DNA of 64,000 nt from Peromyscus leucopus (Eukaryota > Chordata > Mammalia > Rodentia > Cricetidae). Below are positions 45,840 to 56,659 of this stretch, piece after piece (position 1 is the first letter of the stretch; the number at the start of each line of letters is the position of its first letter). The translations under genes were made by a program, and so were the position numbers. The stretch spans positions 70,609,986 to 70,673,985 of the forward strand of contig NC_051086.1 in assembly GCF_004664715.2 (NCBI RefSeq), read 5' to 3'. The notes below the pieces were generated by a model. That model was not told the DNA's origin. It saw only the letters and a program-made list of their open reading frames with translations, and did no database searches.

Positions 45840-47010
45840 CAAAGAGTTTATCCCTAACTGGCAGCCTTCTTCATTTTAGACCAGCTGCAGTGTACTGAGT
45901 GTATGAGAATTTATGCATTTTGTTTTAAACAACTGCTGTTAACCATAATACATGTGTTGAAAGTATGTGATTTGATACGTTTGACAAATGTGTACATTTT
46001 TAAATCATCACTGTTGTCACAATGGTGAACATACACATTTATTTTTATACATCTTTGTATTTTGTTCATCTACCCTTGTCTCCATGTAGCTTCCAATTTG
46101 GTTTCTGTTGTAAATTGATATTTTTCTATAATTATATGAAAAAATGGACTCTTAAACACTCATTTTATGTTTAACCTCTTTCAGCAAAATTATTTTGGGT
46201 TGCATTCATGGTACTGAATGCATCAGTAATTCTTTCATTTTTATTGCTTAGTGTTCACTTTATATAAACATCACATTTGCTTTTCCATTCAACTGATTAT
46301 GTTCATTTCAGTGGATTATATCAACAAAGGCTTGTTTGGGGCTGTTACATTCTTGTACAAGTCTTTCCATGGATATATATTATCTTCTTGTTATGTCCCC
46401 TTAATACAGATGGCTGAATCAAATGGTAGATGTCTGGAAATAATTTTTTAAAGTAATATTCAAAAATTATTTTTTAATTATTTAATTAAAATTACTTTTA
46501 ATTTTAAAAAAATTTGTTTTGTTTTTAATTATGTGTGTAGTATATCTGTGTGTGTGCGCGCGTGCGCGCGCGCATTGGCCTGAAAGGGTTGAGTCCCTCT
46601 GGAACTGGAGCTACAGGTGTTTGTGGGTCCTGGGAACTGAACTCTGGTCCTTTGCAAGAATAGTACATGCTACTAACTGCTGAGCCATCAGCCCCAAGTA
46701 CAGCCCTTTATTTTTTAAGTAATTGCTGACGGTCTTCTGATTCAAGTTGCCTATTTTATGTTCCTACCAGTATTGTTTGGATTCCTTTGCAATACTGCTA
46801 GCACATGGAACAAATCTTCTTAATTTTAGTTGTTCTCATGAGAGTATCTAATCATGGCTGTAACTTCTATTTGCCTGTGACAAATGATGTTGAGAATCTC
46901 TTTTTTATGCTTACTTGCCATCCATATTTGTTGACGTTCTCTTCAAATCTTTTGCCTAAAATTTTATTGAGTTCTTTTATTTGTTTTGTTAGGTTTTTGC
47001 AATTCTTTGT
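45840..47010 (-). mobile_element. Ancient LINE-1 (L1M-type) 3' portion, interrupted
   Basis: The + strand shows the classic antisense L1M order: GTTCATCTACCCTTG, GGGTTGCATTCATGGTACTG, CCATTCAACTGATTATG, ACATTCTTGTACAAGTCTTT, then after a SINE TTCTACCAGTATTG-like and TGATGTTGAGAATCTC segments. It is strongly diverged with no open frame. A B3-like SINE (46516-46696) interrupts it. Confidence 0.7.
46547..46573. repeat. (TG)n(CG)n alternating purine-pyrimidine tract
   Basis: TGTGTGTGCGCG followed by CGTGCGCGCGCGC is 27 bp of alternating purine-pyrimidine, with CG dinucleotides otherwise rare in this AT-rich intron. Confidence 0.9.
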
Positions 47011-47193
47011 TGTTTGTCTTAACTAGGATTATATTAGCTTTCTTTTCTGTTACTTTGACAAACTAAAAGAAAGAAAAGCTTATTGTCGTCATACTGTCCA
47101 GAGGATTTGGACCATGGTCTAGTACCTCTGTTGCTTTTGGGGCTATAGCAAGGCAGTATGTATATCATGGTGCAAGAAACCTGTTTAACTAAT

Positions 47194-47364
47194 GCCAGGC
47201 CGTGGTGGCGCACGCCTTTAGTCCCAGCACTCGGGAGGCAGAGCCAGGCGGATCTCTGTGAGATGGAGTCCAGCCTGGTCTACAGAGCGAGATCCAGAAC
47301 AGGCTCCAAAGCTACACAGAGAAACCCTGTCTTGAAAAAAACAAAACAAAACAACAACAAAGAG
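47194..47364 (+). repeat. Young SINE B1
   Basis: Near-consensus sense B1 (CGTGGTGGCGCACGCCTTTA) with an AAAAC-type tail, flanked by a perfect 12-bp duplication ACCTGTTTAACT at 47179-47190 and 47365-47376. Confidence 0.95.
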
Positions 47365-47463
47365 ACCTGTTTAACTTGTGTCACTTGTAACAGGAGTGAA
47401 GAGAGTGACCAGGGGTCCAACACTCCCTTAAGACATGGTCTAACTCTGATCCATTGGGCTTCA

Positions 47464-47664
47464 GCTTTTTTATTTTTTTTTTTAAAGATTTATTTATTTT
47501 TTAGTGCATTGGGGTTTTGCCTGCTTGTATGTCTATGTGAGGATGCCAGATCCCCTGGGACTGGGGTTACAGACAGTTGTGAACTGCCATGTGGTTGCTG
47601 GGAATTGAATGTAGGTCCTTTGGAAGACAGCCAGTGCTCTTAACCTGAGCCACCTCTCCAGCCC
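47464..47664 (-). repeat. SINE B2
   Basis: Antisense B2 flanked by the 8-bp duplication GGGCTTCA at 47456-47463 and 47665-47672. Confidence 0.92.
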
Positions 47665-48259
47665 GGGCTTCACATCTTAATGTTCTGCCACCTCTAGTAG
47701 CTCTATAGGTTGGTGACAGTTTGTAGCACCTGGCCCATTGGGTAAGTTGAGTATCATCCATAGAGAATTTTAAAGTTGTATTTGTTTGTTAGAGCTGCCA
47801 TGATAGAGCCCCACTGAATGGGATCTTGAACAACAGAAATGAATCTTGTCATAATTCTAGATTCTGGCAGGTCAAGGCCAAAGTGCTAGTGGGTTTCATA
47901 TTTCCTGAGGTCTCTTCCCTTGGCCTGTGGGTAATGTCCTCATTGATGTTTGTGTGCTGAGAACTCTGGTTGCTTCGCTTGAGCTTAATCAACTCATCCT
48001 CAAATACAGCTGAGGACTAGAGGTTTAGGCCTCCATCATATAAAATTGTAGATGATGAGAGATACAGTTCAGCCCACAATAATACATAGTTTTACAGAGC
48101 TGCCTCATGATCTTTATAGTCAGTTGAAACAAGCAGTGATAGATACTATTCCAAATTGTAGTGTAAAGTGCTAGAACTTCAGACTGATTTTGTTGAGTTC
48201 AAAATTCATAGTCTTTTAACTGCCATACATATTTTACTATATTAAATTTCTCATTCCTT

Positions 48260-48484
48260 TTTATAAAGGATTTATTTTATATGGTATGTATGTCTGAGTG
48301 CCTGCATGTATATATGTGCACCACGTGCATGTCTGGTGCCTCAGAGGCCAGAAGAGGTAGAATCCCTTGGAAGTGAAGATATAAGCTATTGTGAGTCACC
48401 ATGTGGGTGCTGGGAACCAAACCCAGGTCTCTGCAAGATAAGCAGGTGCTTTTAACTGCTGAGCTATCTCTCCAGCCACAAAAC

Positions 48485-48516
<32 letters not shown>
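48260..48516 (-). repeat. SINE B3-like followed by a poly-A run
   Basis: An antisense B3-like copy ends CTATCTCTCCAGCC. It is followed by ACAAAACC and an A run of about 29 nt (to about 48515). The A run sits at the SINE's 5' side, so it is not that SINE's tail. Confidence 0.8.
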
Positions 48517-48517
<1 letters not shown>

Positions 48518-48854
48518 AATTCTCATTCTTTATCTCTGACTTAATATTTCAGGAAGTGATAGGATTGTGTGTATGAGATATGTGTATGATATCAGCATTT
48601 CTAGTGGCCATATATAATTAGAAATGCTTGTTGTTAAAGGAGTATCTGCTCATTAATATATAGTATATAATATATAAAGTAGTTTAACTATATCAGTGTG
48701 AAAATATATGCTTTTTTTAAATTAACACTAAAATAGGGAAAAGTTAATTTAAAATCCTATAAATTTAATGATTTAATTGTTAAAATGCAAGCAAACCTAG
48801 ATTCTCTAAAGTTTCTTAATTTTTCAAACCTGCTTTGAAACTTAAATTTTTTTC

Positions 48855-49638
48855 TTTAAATTTATTTTATATGTATGTGAGAATTTCTGCTTATGTATGT
48901 ATCACATGCGTGCTTGGTGCTCAAGGAGGCCAGAAGAGAGAGTGAGATTCCCTGTAACTGGAGTACTAGAAAATTGTGAACCACCTTGTAGGTGCTGGGA
49001 ACTGAACCTGGGTCTTCTGCAAGAGCGATAAATGCTCTTAACTGCTTTTACCTACAGAACAATCTCTCCAGTCCCTATTTTTAAATTTTTAAAAAGATTT
49101 TTTGAGATAGAGTTTCATGTAAGCATAGGTTAACCTCAATTTCATCATGTAACTGAAGGATGTCCTTAAATTTCTAATCCTCCACCTCCCAAATGTTGGG
49201 ATTGCAAATGTGCTAACAGGCTCAGTTTTCTGCTCAGTTGTGGGGTGAACATAGGGCTCCTTTCTAGATTTTTGAGACAGGGTTTCTCTATGTAATAGTC
49301 CTGGCTGTCCTGGGGGAACCTGCTTTGTAGACCAGACTGCACAGAGATCCACCTGCCTTTGCCTCCTGAGTGTTGGGATTAAAGGCGTGCACCACCAATG
49401 CCTATTTTATTCTTAATTTCATTCTTTCTTTTCCTTTTTTTCTTAATAAATCTTTTTTTTGTAAATTTATTATTTATTATGTGTACTGTGTCCTGCCTGC
49501 ATATATGCCTGCATATCAGAACAGGGTACCAGTTCTCATTATAGGTGGTTGTAAGCCACCATGCGGTTGCTGGGAATTAAACTCTGGACCTCTGAAAGAC
49601 TAGCCAGTGCTCTTAACCTCTGAGCTATCTCTCCAGTC
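48855..49638 (-). repeat. B3, B1 and B2 antisense series
   Basis: B3-like at 48855-49075, an old B1 at about 49085-49215, B1 at 49263-49402 (TTTTTGAGACAGGGTTTCTC) and B2 at 49445-49638. Confidence 0.78.
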
Positions 49639-49667
49639 TAATTTCATTAAATAACCTGATTGATATT

Positions 49668-50055
49668 GTTCGAATCTTGGATGGTCTTTTAATAAAAAAT
49701 CCAGAGTCAGATATCAAGATGAAAGCTGAAAGATCAGAGAAGCAGAGCGGCCAGCCACTAGTTCTTACCTCTATAAAATCCTCAGTCTAAAGAGAGTGAG
49801 TTCCTGTTTCCTCATGCCTTATATAACTTTCTCTTCCCAGACATTACTTCCTGGGATTAAAGGTGTGTGCCACCACTGCCTGGCTCTGTTTCCAGTTTAG
49901 CCTTGAACTCAGAGATCCAGATGGATCTCTGCCTCATGAGTGATAGGATTAAGGGTGTATGTTACCACTGCCTGACCTTTGTGTCTAATCTAATGGCTAG
50001 CTCTGTCCTCTGATCCTTAGGCAAGTTTATTAGGTACACAATATATCACCACAAT
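49668..50055 (+). mobile_element. RMER1-like composite element, second copy
   Basis: It shares with 17525-18087 the GAATCTT...TTAATAAAA start, the TGGGATTAAAGGTGTGTGCC B1-like core and the CAAGTTTATTAGGTACACAA end, in the same orientation. It is shorter and lacks the CCAGCCA minisatellite. Confidence 0.6.
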
Positions 50056-50129
50056 TAGATTTGTAATTATCCACTTTTTAAAAAAATATTATTTTTAATA
50101 CTCTTTAAATGTAATTAATTAAAAAAAAA

Positions 50130-50279
50130 ACAAGCTAGACAGTGGTGGTACACACCTTTAATCTCATCACTTGGGAAGCAGAGGCAGGCAGATCTCTCTG
50201 AGTTTGAGGCCAGCCTGGTCTACAGAGGGAGTTGCAGGACAGCCAGAGTTGCACAGAGAAACCCTGTGTCTTAAAAAAA

Positions 50280-50332
<53 letters not shown>
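50130..50332 (+). repeat. SINE B1 with (TA)n tail
   Basis: Sense B1 ending CCCTGTGTCTTAAAAAAAA runs directly into about 25 TA units (50281-50332). Confidence 0.92.
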
Positions 50333-50339
<7 letters not shown>

Positions 50340-50491
50340 TAGCCCTTTTCCTTTGCTTCTTCTAACCCCTCCCATGTTTCATTCCTTCTCCTCCCCATAT
50401 TGGTAACTCCTTTTTCATTTTTATTGTTGTGTATGTGCACGTGCGTTCATGTGTGTGTGTAGTACATTTTTGGTTTTTGTGTGTATGACTT

Positions 50492-51052
50492 TGAAAGACC
50501 CTAACCCTTCAGGCTTATAACTCCAAGCCCCAGGAAATAAGGAACTAAAAAAAAACTAGTTCCAAGGGCCACCTGACTCAATCACTACTCAATCACCCCT
50601 GTAACAATGTAACAATGTAAAAAGATTTCTGTTAAGAGATATGCTCAACTGTGACTGGGATAGTTGCAAGTGTTCCAGGAAGGACCACTGTGACCTTTGT
50701 GTAAACTCCATTCCCGCCCTGATAACCCCCTTGAGGTTTCAGGAAGAATGTACATGCAGACGTGACTGTACCCACTCTGTGATCAGATCATGATCTTGTA
50801 AAACGAAATTGTATGGGAATTGTAATCTTATGGCTTTTGTGGGTTTTCCTTTAAAAGCCCCCATGGGGCTGCAGTAAGATGCGACTCCTGCTCCCAGGAC
50901 AAGAGTTTGCCTGACTGTACAGCGCTTCAATAAAAACCTCGTGCTCTTGCATCAACTGGACTGGAGTCTGGGTTCTTGGGGCGCCCCCTTGAGAAGGTAG
51001 TACCCTGGGTCTGGGGTCTATCAACTTCAGGTCTGAACTTTGTATTGGACAG
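50492..51052 (+). mobile_element. Gammaretrovirus-like (ERV1) LTR with primer-site remnant
   Basis: It opens TGAAAGACCCTAACCC, like the TGAAAGACCCC start of murine gammaretroviral LTRs. A TTTAAAAG TATA-like box lies at about 50851 and AATAAA at 50929-50934. It ends near TATTGGACA at 51052. Just after it, AGGGGGCTCATTCCTTGGAG (51060-51079) resembles the tRNA-Pro primer binding site. No gag follows, so only the 5' LTR and leader edge remain. Confidence 0.72.
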
Positions 51053-51099
51053 TAGTTTAGGGGGCTCATTCCTTGGAGAGGCTAATTCTCCTCAACAGT

Positions 51100-51415
51100 C
51101 CTTAGTTGCCTGGCTGCTCTGAAACTGACTATGTAGACTAGGTTAGCCTTGAACTCACAAAGATCTGCTTGTCTCTGCCTTCCAAGCAACAAGATTAAAG
51201 TATGCACCACCATACCTGGCCTCAAATTTTCTTAATGAAAATTCTTTTATTTATTTTGAGACAAGATTTCACTGTGTAGCCCTGACTGACCTGGATCCTG
51301 ATATGTAGACCAGACTGGCCTGGAACTGTGGTGTGGACTAGTCTGGTATAAAACTCAAAATCTGCTTCTGTATCCCAAATCCTGAGATTAAAGGTGTGGG
51401 CTACCACACCTGGCC
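51100..51415 (-). repeat. Two antisense B1 SINEs, diverged
   Basis: B1-like at about 51104-51222 and 51245-51415, each with TATGTAGAC and GAT(T)AAAG landmarks. They end 75 bp before exon 9. Confidence 0.75.
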
Positions 51416-51490
51416 CTTTTCATTGAAAATTTTGAAGTGCCATTGAACAGTATTTTTGTTGGTTGAGATACTCTTTTTTTCCTCACATAG

Positions 51491-51615
51491 CTGCGGTCTT
51501 GCAGTAAGAGTGAGCTGATATCTAAGAGCTCAGAGATCCTAATGATGTTTCAGCAAGTTCACCGAAAACCCATGGCATCCTTTGTTACCACACCTGTTCC
51601 ACCAGACTTTACCAG
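51491..51615 (+). CDS. TRIM37: TRIM37 coding exon 9 (coiled coil to MATH linker)
   Basis: The 125-nt exon follows TTCCTCACATAG, begins [17 protein letters not shown] and ends [10 protein letters not shown] plus two bases of a Ser codon. The Pro-rich end suits a flexible linker between the helix and the MATH/TRAF domain. The donor is GTATGA. Confidence 0.96.
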
Positions 51616-51846
51616 GTATGACAGTTTTAAAATTGTATTTCCATTTTAAGTTTGTATATAAGGGTATATACTTCAATAAGCCATTTTTCTTTTTCTTCCT
51701 TTTCTTTTCTGTCTTTTTTTTTTTTTAATTAAACAGATGAAATGTAGATTAATTAAGGAAACATGAGAAAATATTCTGGAGCATGGAAGGGGCTCCAAGA
51801 GATGCTGAATAAGCTTTTTTCTTAACTCATTTTAAGAAGTGGTCTC

Positions 51847-51992
51847 GGCCAGGCAGTGGTGGCGCACGCCTTTAATCCCAGCACTTGGGAGGCAGAGGCA
51901 GGCAGATCTCTGTGAGTTCGAGGCCAGCCTGGGCTACCAAGTGAGTTCCAGGAAAGGCGCAAAGCTACACAAGAGAAACCCTGTCTCGGGGG

Positions 51993-52022
<30 letters not shown>
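51847..52022 (+). repeat. Young SINE B1 with about 35-nt A tail
   Basis: Near-consensus sense B1 (CAGTGGTGGCGCACGCCTTT ... GAGAAACCCTGTCTCGG) flanked by a perfect 13-bp duplication AAGAAGTGGTCTC at 51834-51846 and 52023-52035. Confidence 0.96.
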
Positions 52023-52026
<4 letters not shown>

Positions 52027-52034
52027 AGTGGTCT

Positions 52035-53050
52035 CATGTAAACAAGGGTAGTCTTATTTAAACTCACTATGTAACTGAGGCTGGACTTGAATTCCTGATC
52101 CTCCTGCCTCCACCTCCCAAGTGTTGAGGCTACAGGTGTGTGCCAACATTACTAGCTAACCATCTCCTTTTAAGGTACTTAAAAGTAATATAATGTAGTG
52201 AACTCATAAATCTGTTCTCAAAATCCATGATAGGCCTTTGAGCTGGTTCAGTGGGGCTCTTTGACTCCACGGCCTGAATTGGATTTCCCAGAACCTGCTG
52301 GGTGGAAAGGAGAGAGCATAACTCTAGGGATGTGATGGGCTCATACTTTTCTTGTAAAGGGAAACTGAGAGGGAATTAGACATAGTTTTCTTTAACTGGA
52401 GCTCCATTTTCCACAGAAAACAACTAATCTTACTGACTTCGTGGGTGTCTACTCTCCTTCCTTTCCTTTGTGTGTGGGGTAGGAAGTGGTTCCTGGACGC
52501 TGTGGTACCCTCAGCTGTGGTGCCCTTGAGGGCCAGAGGACAGCTTGAAAAGTCTCCTTTCTCTTCATCATTTGGATCTAAGGAATTGAATTCTGACGGT
52601 CTGGTTTGGCAGAAAGTGCCTTTACTGCTGTGCCCCTCAAAGGCCCTATTCATTCTTTTATTTGCCTTTTAAATTAATGTGTATCTTGTTAATCAAAACT
52701 TAAAAGTACATAGAATACCAAAAAGTTATGTAGGTGACATAGAATCTCCAGATTTTAAAAGAAGTAGGAGGAAGCAATTAGTAGAAAAAGTTTACAATCC
52801 TGGTATCTTTTTTGATTTTTCAGCTTGGGCTGAATCTTCAAATTCTTCTCAGCAGCATACATAGAGTGACATTGTGTCATTAAATTATTTTAAAAATTAA
52901 TTTTTATTATCCCAGAGACAAGGTCTTATTGTATAGTCTTAGCTGGCCTAGAAATTGCTGTGTAGAGCAGGCTGATCTACCTCTGCCTCTTGGGTGCTGG
53001 GATTAAATTCATATACTACACCCATCCTAGATTAGTAGTGATGTGGTGGT
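52035..53050. repeat. Old SINE remnants
   Basis: B1-like antisense at 52035-52160, a B3-like sense fragment at 52233-52325, a B3-like antisense fragment at about 52480-52650 and B1 antisense at about 52910-53030, all strongly diverged. Between 52660 and 52900 I see nothing I can name. Confidence 0.45.
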
Positions 53051-53185
53051 TCTCCTCCTTTTCTTCCTCCTCCTCCTCTTCCTCCTCTTCCTCCCCCTCC
53101 CCCTCCTTCCCCCCCCCCTTCCTCTTCCCCCTCCCATCCTAGATTAGTCTTCTTTGTTCCTCCCTCCCTCCCTCCCTCCTTCCTT
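53051..53185. repeat. (TCC)n/(CCCT)n polypyrimidine stretch
   Basis: C/T-only runs (TTCCTCCTCCTCCTC, CCCCCCCCCTTCC, CCTCCCTCCCTCC) broken by a short unique segment at about 53136-53158. Confidence 0.9.
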
Positions 53186-53194
53186 ATTTTCTTT

Positions 53195-53340
53195 TTAGTT
53201 TTAGTTTTTGAGGCACGATTTCTTTGTCCTAAAACTCACTCTGTAGACCATCCTGTCCTCAAACTCAGCAGAGATCTCTCTGCCTCTACCTTCTAAGTGC
53301 TGGGATTAAAGGAGTGCACCACCACCTCCCAGCTAAGTGG
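53195..53340 (-). repeat. SINE B1, diverged
   Basis: Antisense B1: CTCACTCTGTAGACCATCCT, GTGCTGGGATTAAAGGAGTG. Confidence 0.8.
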
Positions 53341-53610
53341 GTCTTATCAGTGTAAGGATCATTTGGGATTACCTCAGAAACTGTCAGGCTACCTGGGGAG
53401 GAGAGATGGCCGAGCGGTTAGGAGAACACTGTGTCATCCAGATGTCCCTAGTTGAGTACACAATATCAGATGGCTCACAGCTCCTTACGACGCCAGTCTC
53501 AAGGGAGCAGAGGCCTCTGGCCTCTGAGGGCACTTGCAGATGTGTGTATAAACTAGACACACTGTACACAGAATTTTAAAAAAGTAGATCCTTTTAAAAG
53601 TTGTCAGTTT

Positions 53611-53779
53611 AGGGCTGGAGAGATGGCTCAGTGGTTAAGAACACTGGCTCTTCTTCCACAGGACCTGGGATCAATTCCCAGCAACCACATGGCAGCTTAC
53701 AATTGTCTGTAACTCCAGTTCCAGGGGATCTGCTGCCTTCACACCAATGCACATAAAATAAAATAAAATTATTTAAAAG
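53611..53779 (+). repeat. SINE B2
   Basis: Sense B2 starting GGGCTGGAGAGATGGCTCAG, flanked by AAAGTTGTCAGTTTA (53596-53610) and AAAGTTGTCAATTTA (53780-53794). An older B2-like sense copy lies at about 53395-53575. Confidence 0.93.
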
Positions 53780-53848
53780 AAAGTTGTCAATTTAAAAAAT
53801 TTTCACTAGTAGAATATCACTGAGATTACTTGACATGAAGTTTCTCTC

Positions 53849-53849
53849 T

Positions 53850-53921
<72 letters not shown>
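53849..53921. repeat. (TG)13(AG)24 compound microsatellite
   Basis: A TG run passes directly into an AG run. Confidence 0.97.
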
Positions 53922-53924
<3 letters not shown>

Positions 53925-54869
53925 TGCTGAGCCAGCAATGGCAAAATACAACAGACTGGTTGCTAAGCGAACAGAAATTTATGTTTTCGTTTTTTTGAAA
54001 GCAAGAAATCCAAGATAATAATGCAAACAAGAGTCTGCAAGTCCTCTTAAGTTACAGACATCTGCCTTGGTCTTGTTTTCATAGGACGTTTTCTCTGTTT
54101 GTGAAAGGAGAGAGATGAGTCTATGGTGCTTTTAATTCTCATGTGCATATCACTTTCCTTGTATTAGGGCCCTGCTTCCACAACTTTGCCTCATTTATCC
54201 AGTGACTTCTCTTGATGTCATTCTGCAATGTAGGATAACATTGTATGTACAAATGGTCTTGTTGTATTGCTCTGGTTGGCCTCAAGACTCATTACTCTAG
54301 TCCTTCATTTGTTTGGTGCTAGAGATTGAGATCAGGGCTTCCCAAATGCTAGGCTACATTTGCAGTCCTCAGAATATGTGGTTTGAATACAGTGAGTAAA
54401 ACCCCACTACAGTTTGGGAACCATTGACAGGTAAATTCTCATCCTGTTACCACTTTGGGCAACTTACCAAGCAAGTAACAATGCTTTCCAGCCTAATGAT
54501 TAAATGTTGAACTTTCCTTGCTTGAGAATCATTCTCTTTCTCTCTAGTAATTCATGACCAACTATGGAACACCAGCATTCATTGATATTGGTACAGACCA
54601 AAGTTTAGATGTGCAATGCAATCTTTCTGTGCTTTTATGGTCATGAGACTGGATGGCTTTTACTTCCATCTACTAATGATTATTAGAGTGGAGTAGAAAA
54701 ATTCAGTGAAATATTTATGACTATATGCCAGGCACTGTTGAAGGTATTACATAGAAAACGCAGAAGAATAACAAAAGCTCACTGGGGAAGTATTCTACCT
54801 TGAATTGTTTAGTATATCAAATATTTGTTACTCATTTTTGTGTGTATAAGATACATATGTATCAGACAT

Positions 54870-55440
54870 TCTGAAAAGCAGAACTCATGTAGTGGAAAAG
54901 ACTTTAGGGACAAATTGTTTGTTGGGGCCATGTTGTGTAGCAAGACTTACCCTAGGGAGATGCAACACACTTTCCCCAGATAGGAAGCCCATGACAGACC
55001 TAAGTACAGTTACCACCAAAGTCCAGCTTGGTGACCCAGTGAGTCTTACTGGGGTTAATTACAGGAATATGGGCAAGGGGTTACTTAAAGGAGCAAAAAT
55101 GACTCAGTGACAATTGCGTCACCAAAGCCCACCCCAGCATGGGTGACAGCTCTCAAACCTGGGAACCTGGAGCACAATGCACAACTCAATGGGTTGGGTT
55201 GTGTCTTTTTCAGGTCAGGTGGCGTAGTTGATCTGAACCTCTTCCAGGCAGCTATGCTGGTCTCTTCTCCTTCCAGGAAGCTGGGCTTCTCTAAGAATCT
55301 TCTTTACAGTTTGGCCTTTCTGAGAGTGACTCTCAGGGGTCTATTGTTTACTCTTGGGAGGGAGAGGCCTAGTGAATCTGGACAGTTTCAGGGACTTCCT
55401 GAAGCTATTTTGAATTCTTTGTTTTAAAACACTTTCCTGG
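54870..55440 (+). repeat. Rodent medium-reiterated repeat, unclassified
   Basis: GATGCAACACACTTTCCCCA, GATAGGAAGCCCATGACAGA and GGGACTTCCTGAAGCTATTT belong to a repeat I recognise from rodent genomes but cannot name. The end of the window (63400-63830) carries a related copy. The orientation given is nominal. Confidence 0.5.
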
Positions 55441-56224
55441 GAGATGAAATACCTCAAAATTGGAGGAAATTGCTGCATAACATTGCATCTCCCCTGGAAA
55501 TGTCACCTAGCAGACTGGTGGTTTTGTTTTGCTTTTTTCTTTTAAGACTTTATAGAATAAAGTGTGGTGGTGCACACTCCTGTAATCTCAGCTCTTGGGA
55601 GGTTGAAATGGGCTGATTGGTCATCCTGGGCTACATGAGACTCTATCACATAAACAAAACTCATAAAAGAATAGTCTATGTGTTTATTAATGAAAATAAT
55701 ACATTGGAGAGACAAGGGAATTATTTCAGCTAGAATTTGAAGCGTTATTTATTATTGGGCATTGTAATCAAAAGACAGCTTAGGTATCCTCAGAGAGGAC
55801 ATAAAAATAGAGGAAGTTGTCAGTTCATAATCATCTTAGATATCTGGGAGCAATGGTCAAGTTGGGAAGGGAACCTAGATTTACTGGAGCCCATTCGGTG
55901 GATGCCTTTGGGTTCCCCCTCTCCTTCCCTTTATTCTGGTGTTCTGCTAAAGTCAGTGGTCTAAACATTTAAACATATGTTACTTGCAGATTGCCTGGAT
56001 AGAGATAGTTTGAGGTTACTCTCCCATATTCTGTGAAAACAGATGAATTGACACTACCGTGACATGAATCTGTTCATAATGACCAGAGGAATCTCAGGAG
56101 GAGAAATAAGGGAACCGATGAAAAGCTAAGGCAGTGCTGAGACAGAGATCAAGGCTGGTCTGTGCTATATACTGTATGATTGTGTCTATGGAAGTTCCAC
56201 AGCACTTACATGTGTACTACTTGA

Positions 56225-56650
56225 AATACACATGGAGTGTGCTGGTGGGTTTTTGTCAACATGACACAAATCTGGAGAGATCTGGGAAGTGGGAATTAAG
56301 TTGAGAAAATTCCTCTGTCTCATTGACCTCTAGGCAGATCTTCAGGACATTTTCTTGGTTAGTGATTGATGTGAGAGGGTTCAGGTTACTGGATGGGGGC
56401 CACCCATTGGCAGGTGGTCCTGGTCGGTATAAGAGAGCAGACTGAGTGAGCCATGGGCAGCAGGACAATAAGCACAATAAGGCACTCCTCCATGGCCTCT
56501 GCTTTAGTTCCTGCCTTCCAGGTTCTTGCCCTGAGTTTTCAGCCTTGACTTGCCTCAGAGATGGAGTACAATTGTAAGCTGAATTAAATTCTTTCTTTCC
56601 CAAGTTGCTTTTGGTCATGGTGTTTATCACAGCAGTAGAAACCATAAGAT
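56225..56650. repeat. Rodent medium-reiterated repeat with LINE-1-3'-end-like pattern
   Basis: TTTTTGTCAACATGACACAA, CATTTTCTTGGTTAGTGATT and TTGCTTTTGGTCATGGTGTT are hallmarks of a very common rodent repeat. The family name is not assigned. Confidence 0.6.
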
Positions 56651-56659
56651 ATGTAGAAA

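Noticed and set aside
47158..47643. The 161-codon + strand frame
   Set aside because: It is built from a sense B1, a linker and an antisense B2, each with its own target duplication, so it is not a gene.
52679..52864. A 61-codon frame (LVNQNLKVHRIPKSYVGDIE...)
   Set aside because: It is isolated in an AT-rich intron with no splice support or family resemblance, and has a chance-level length.
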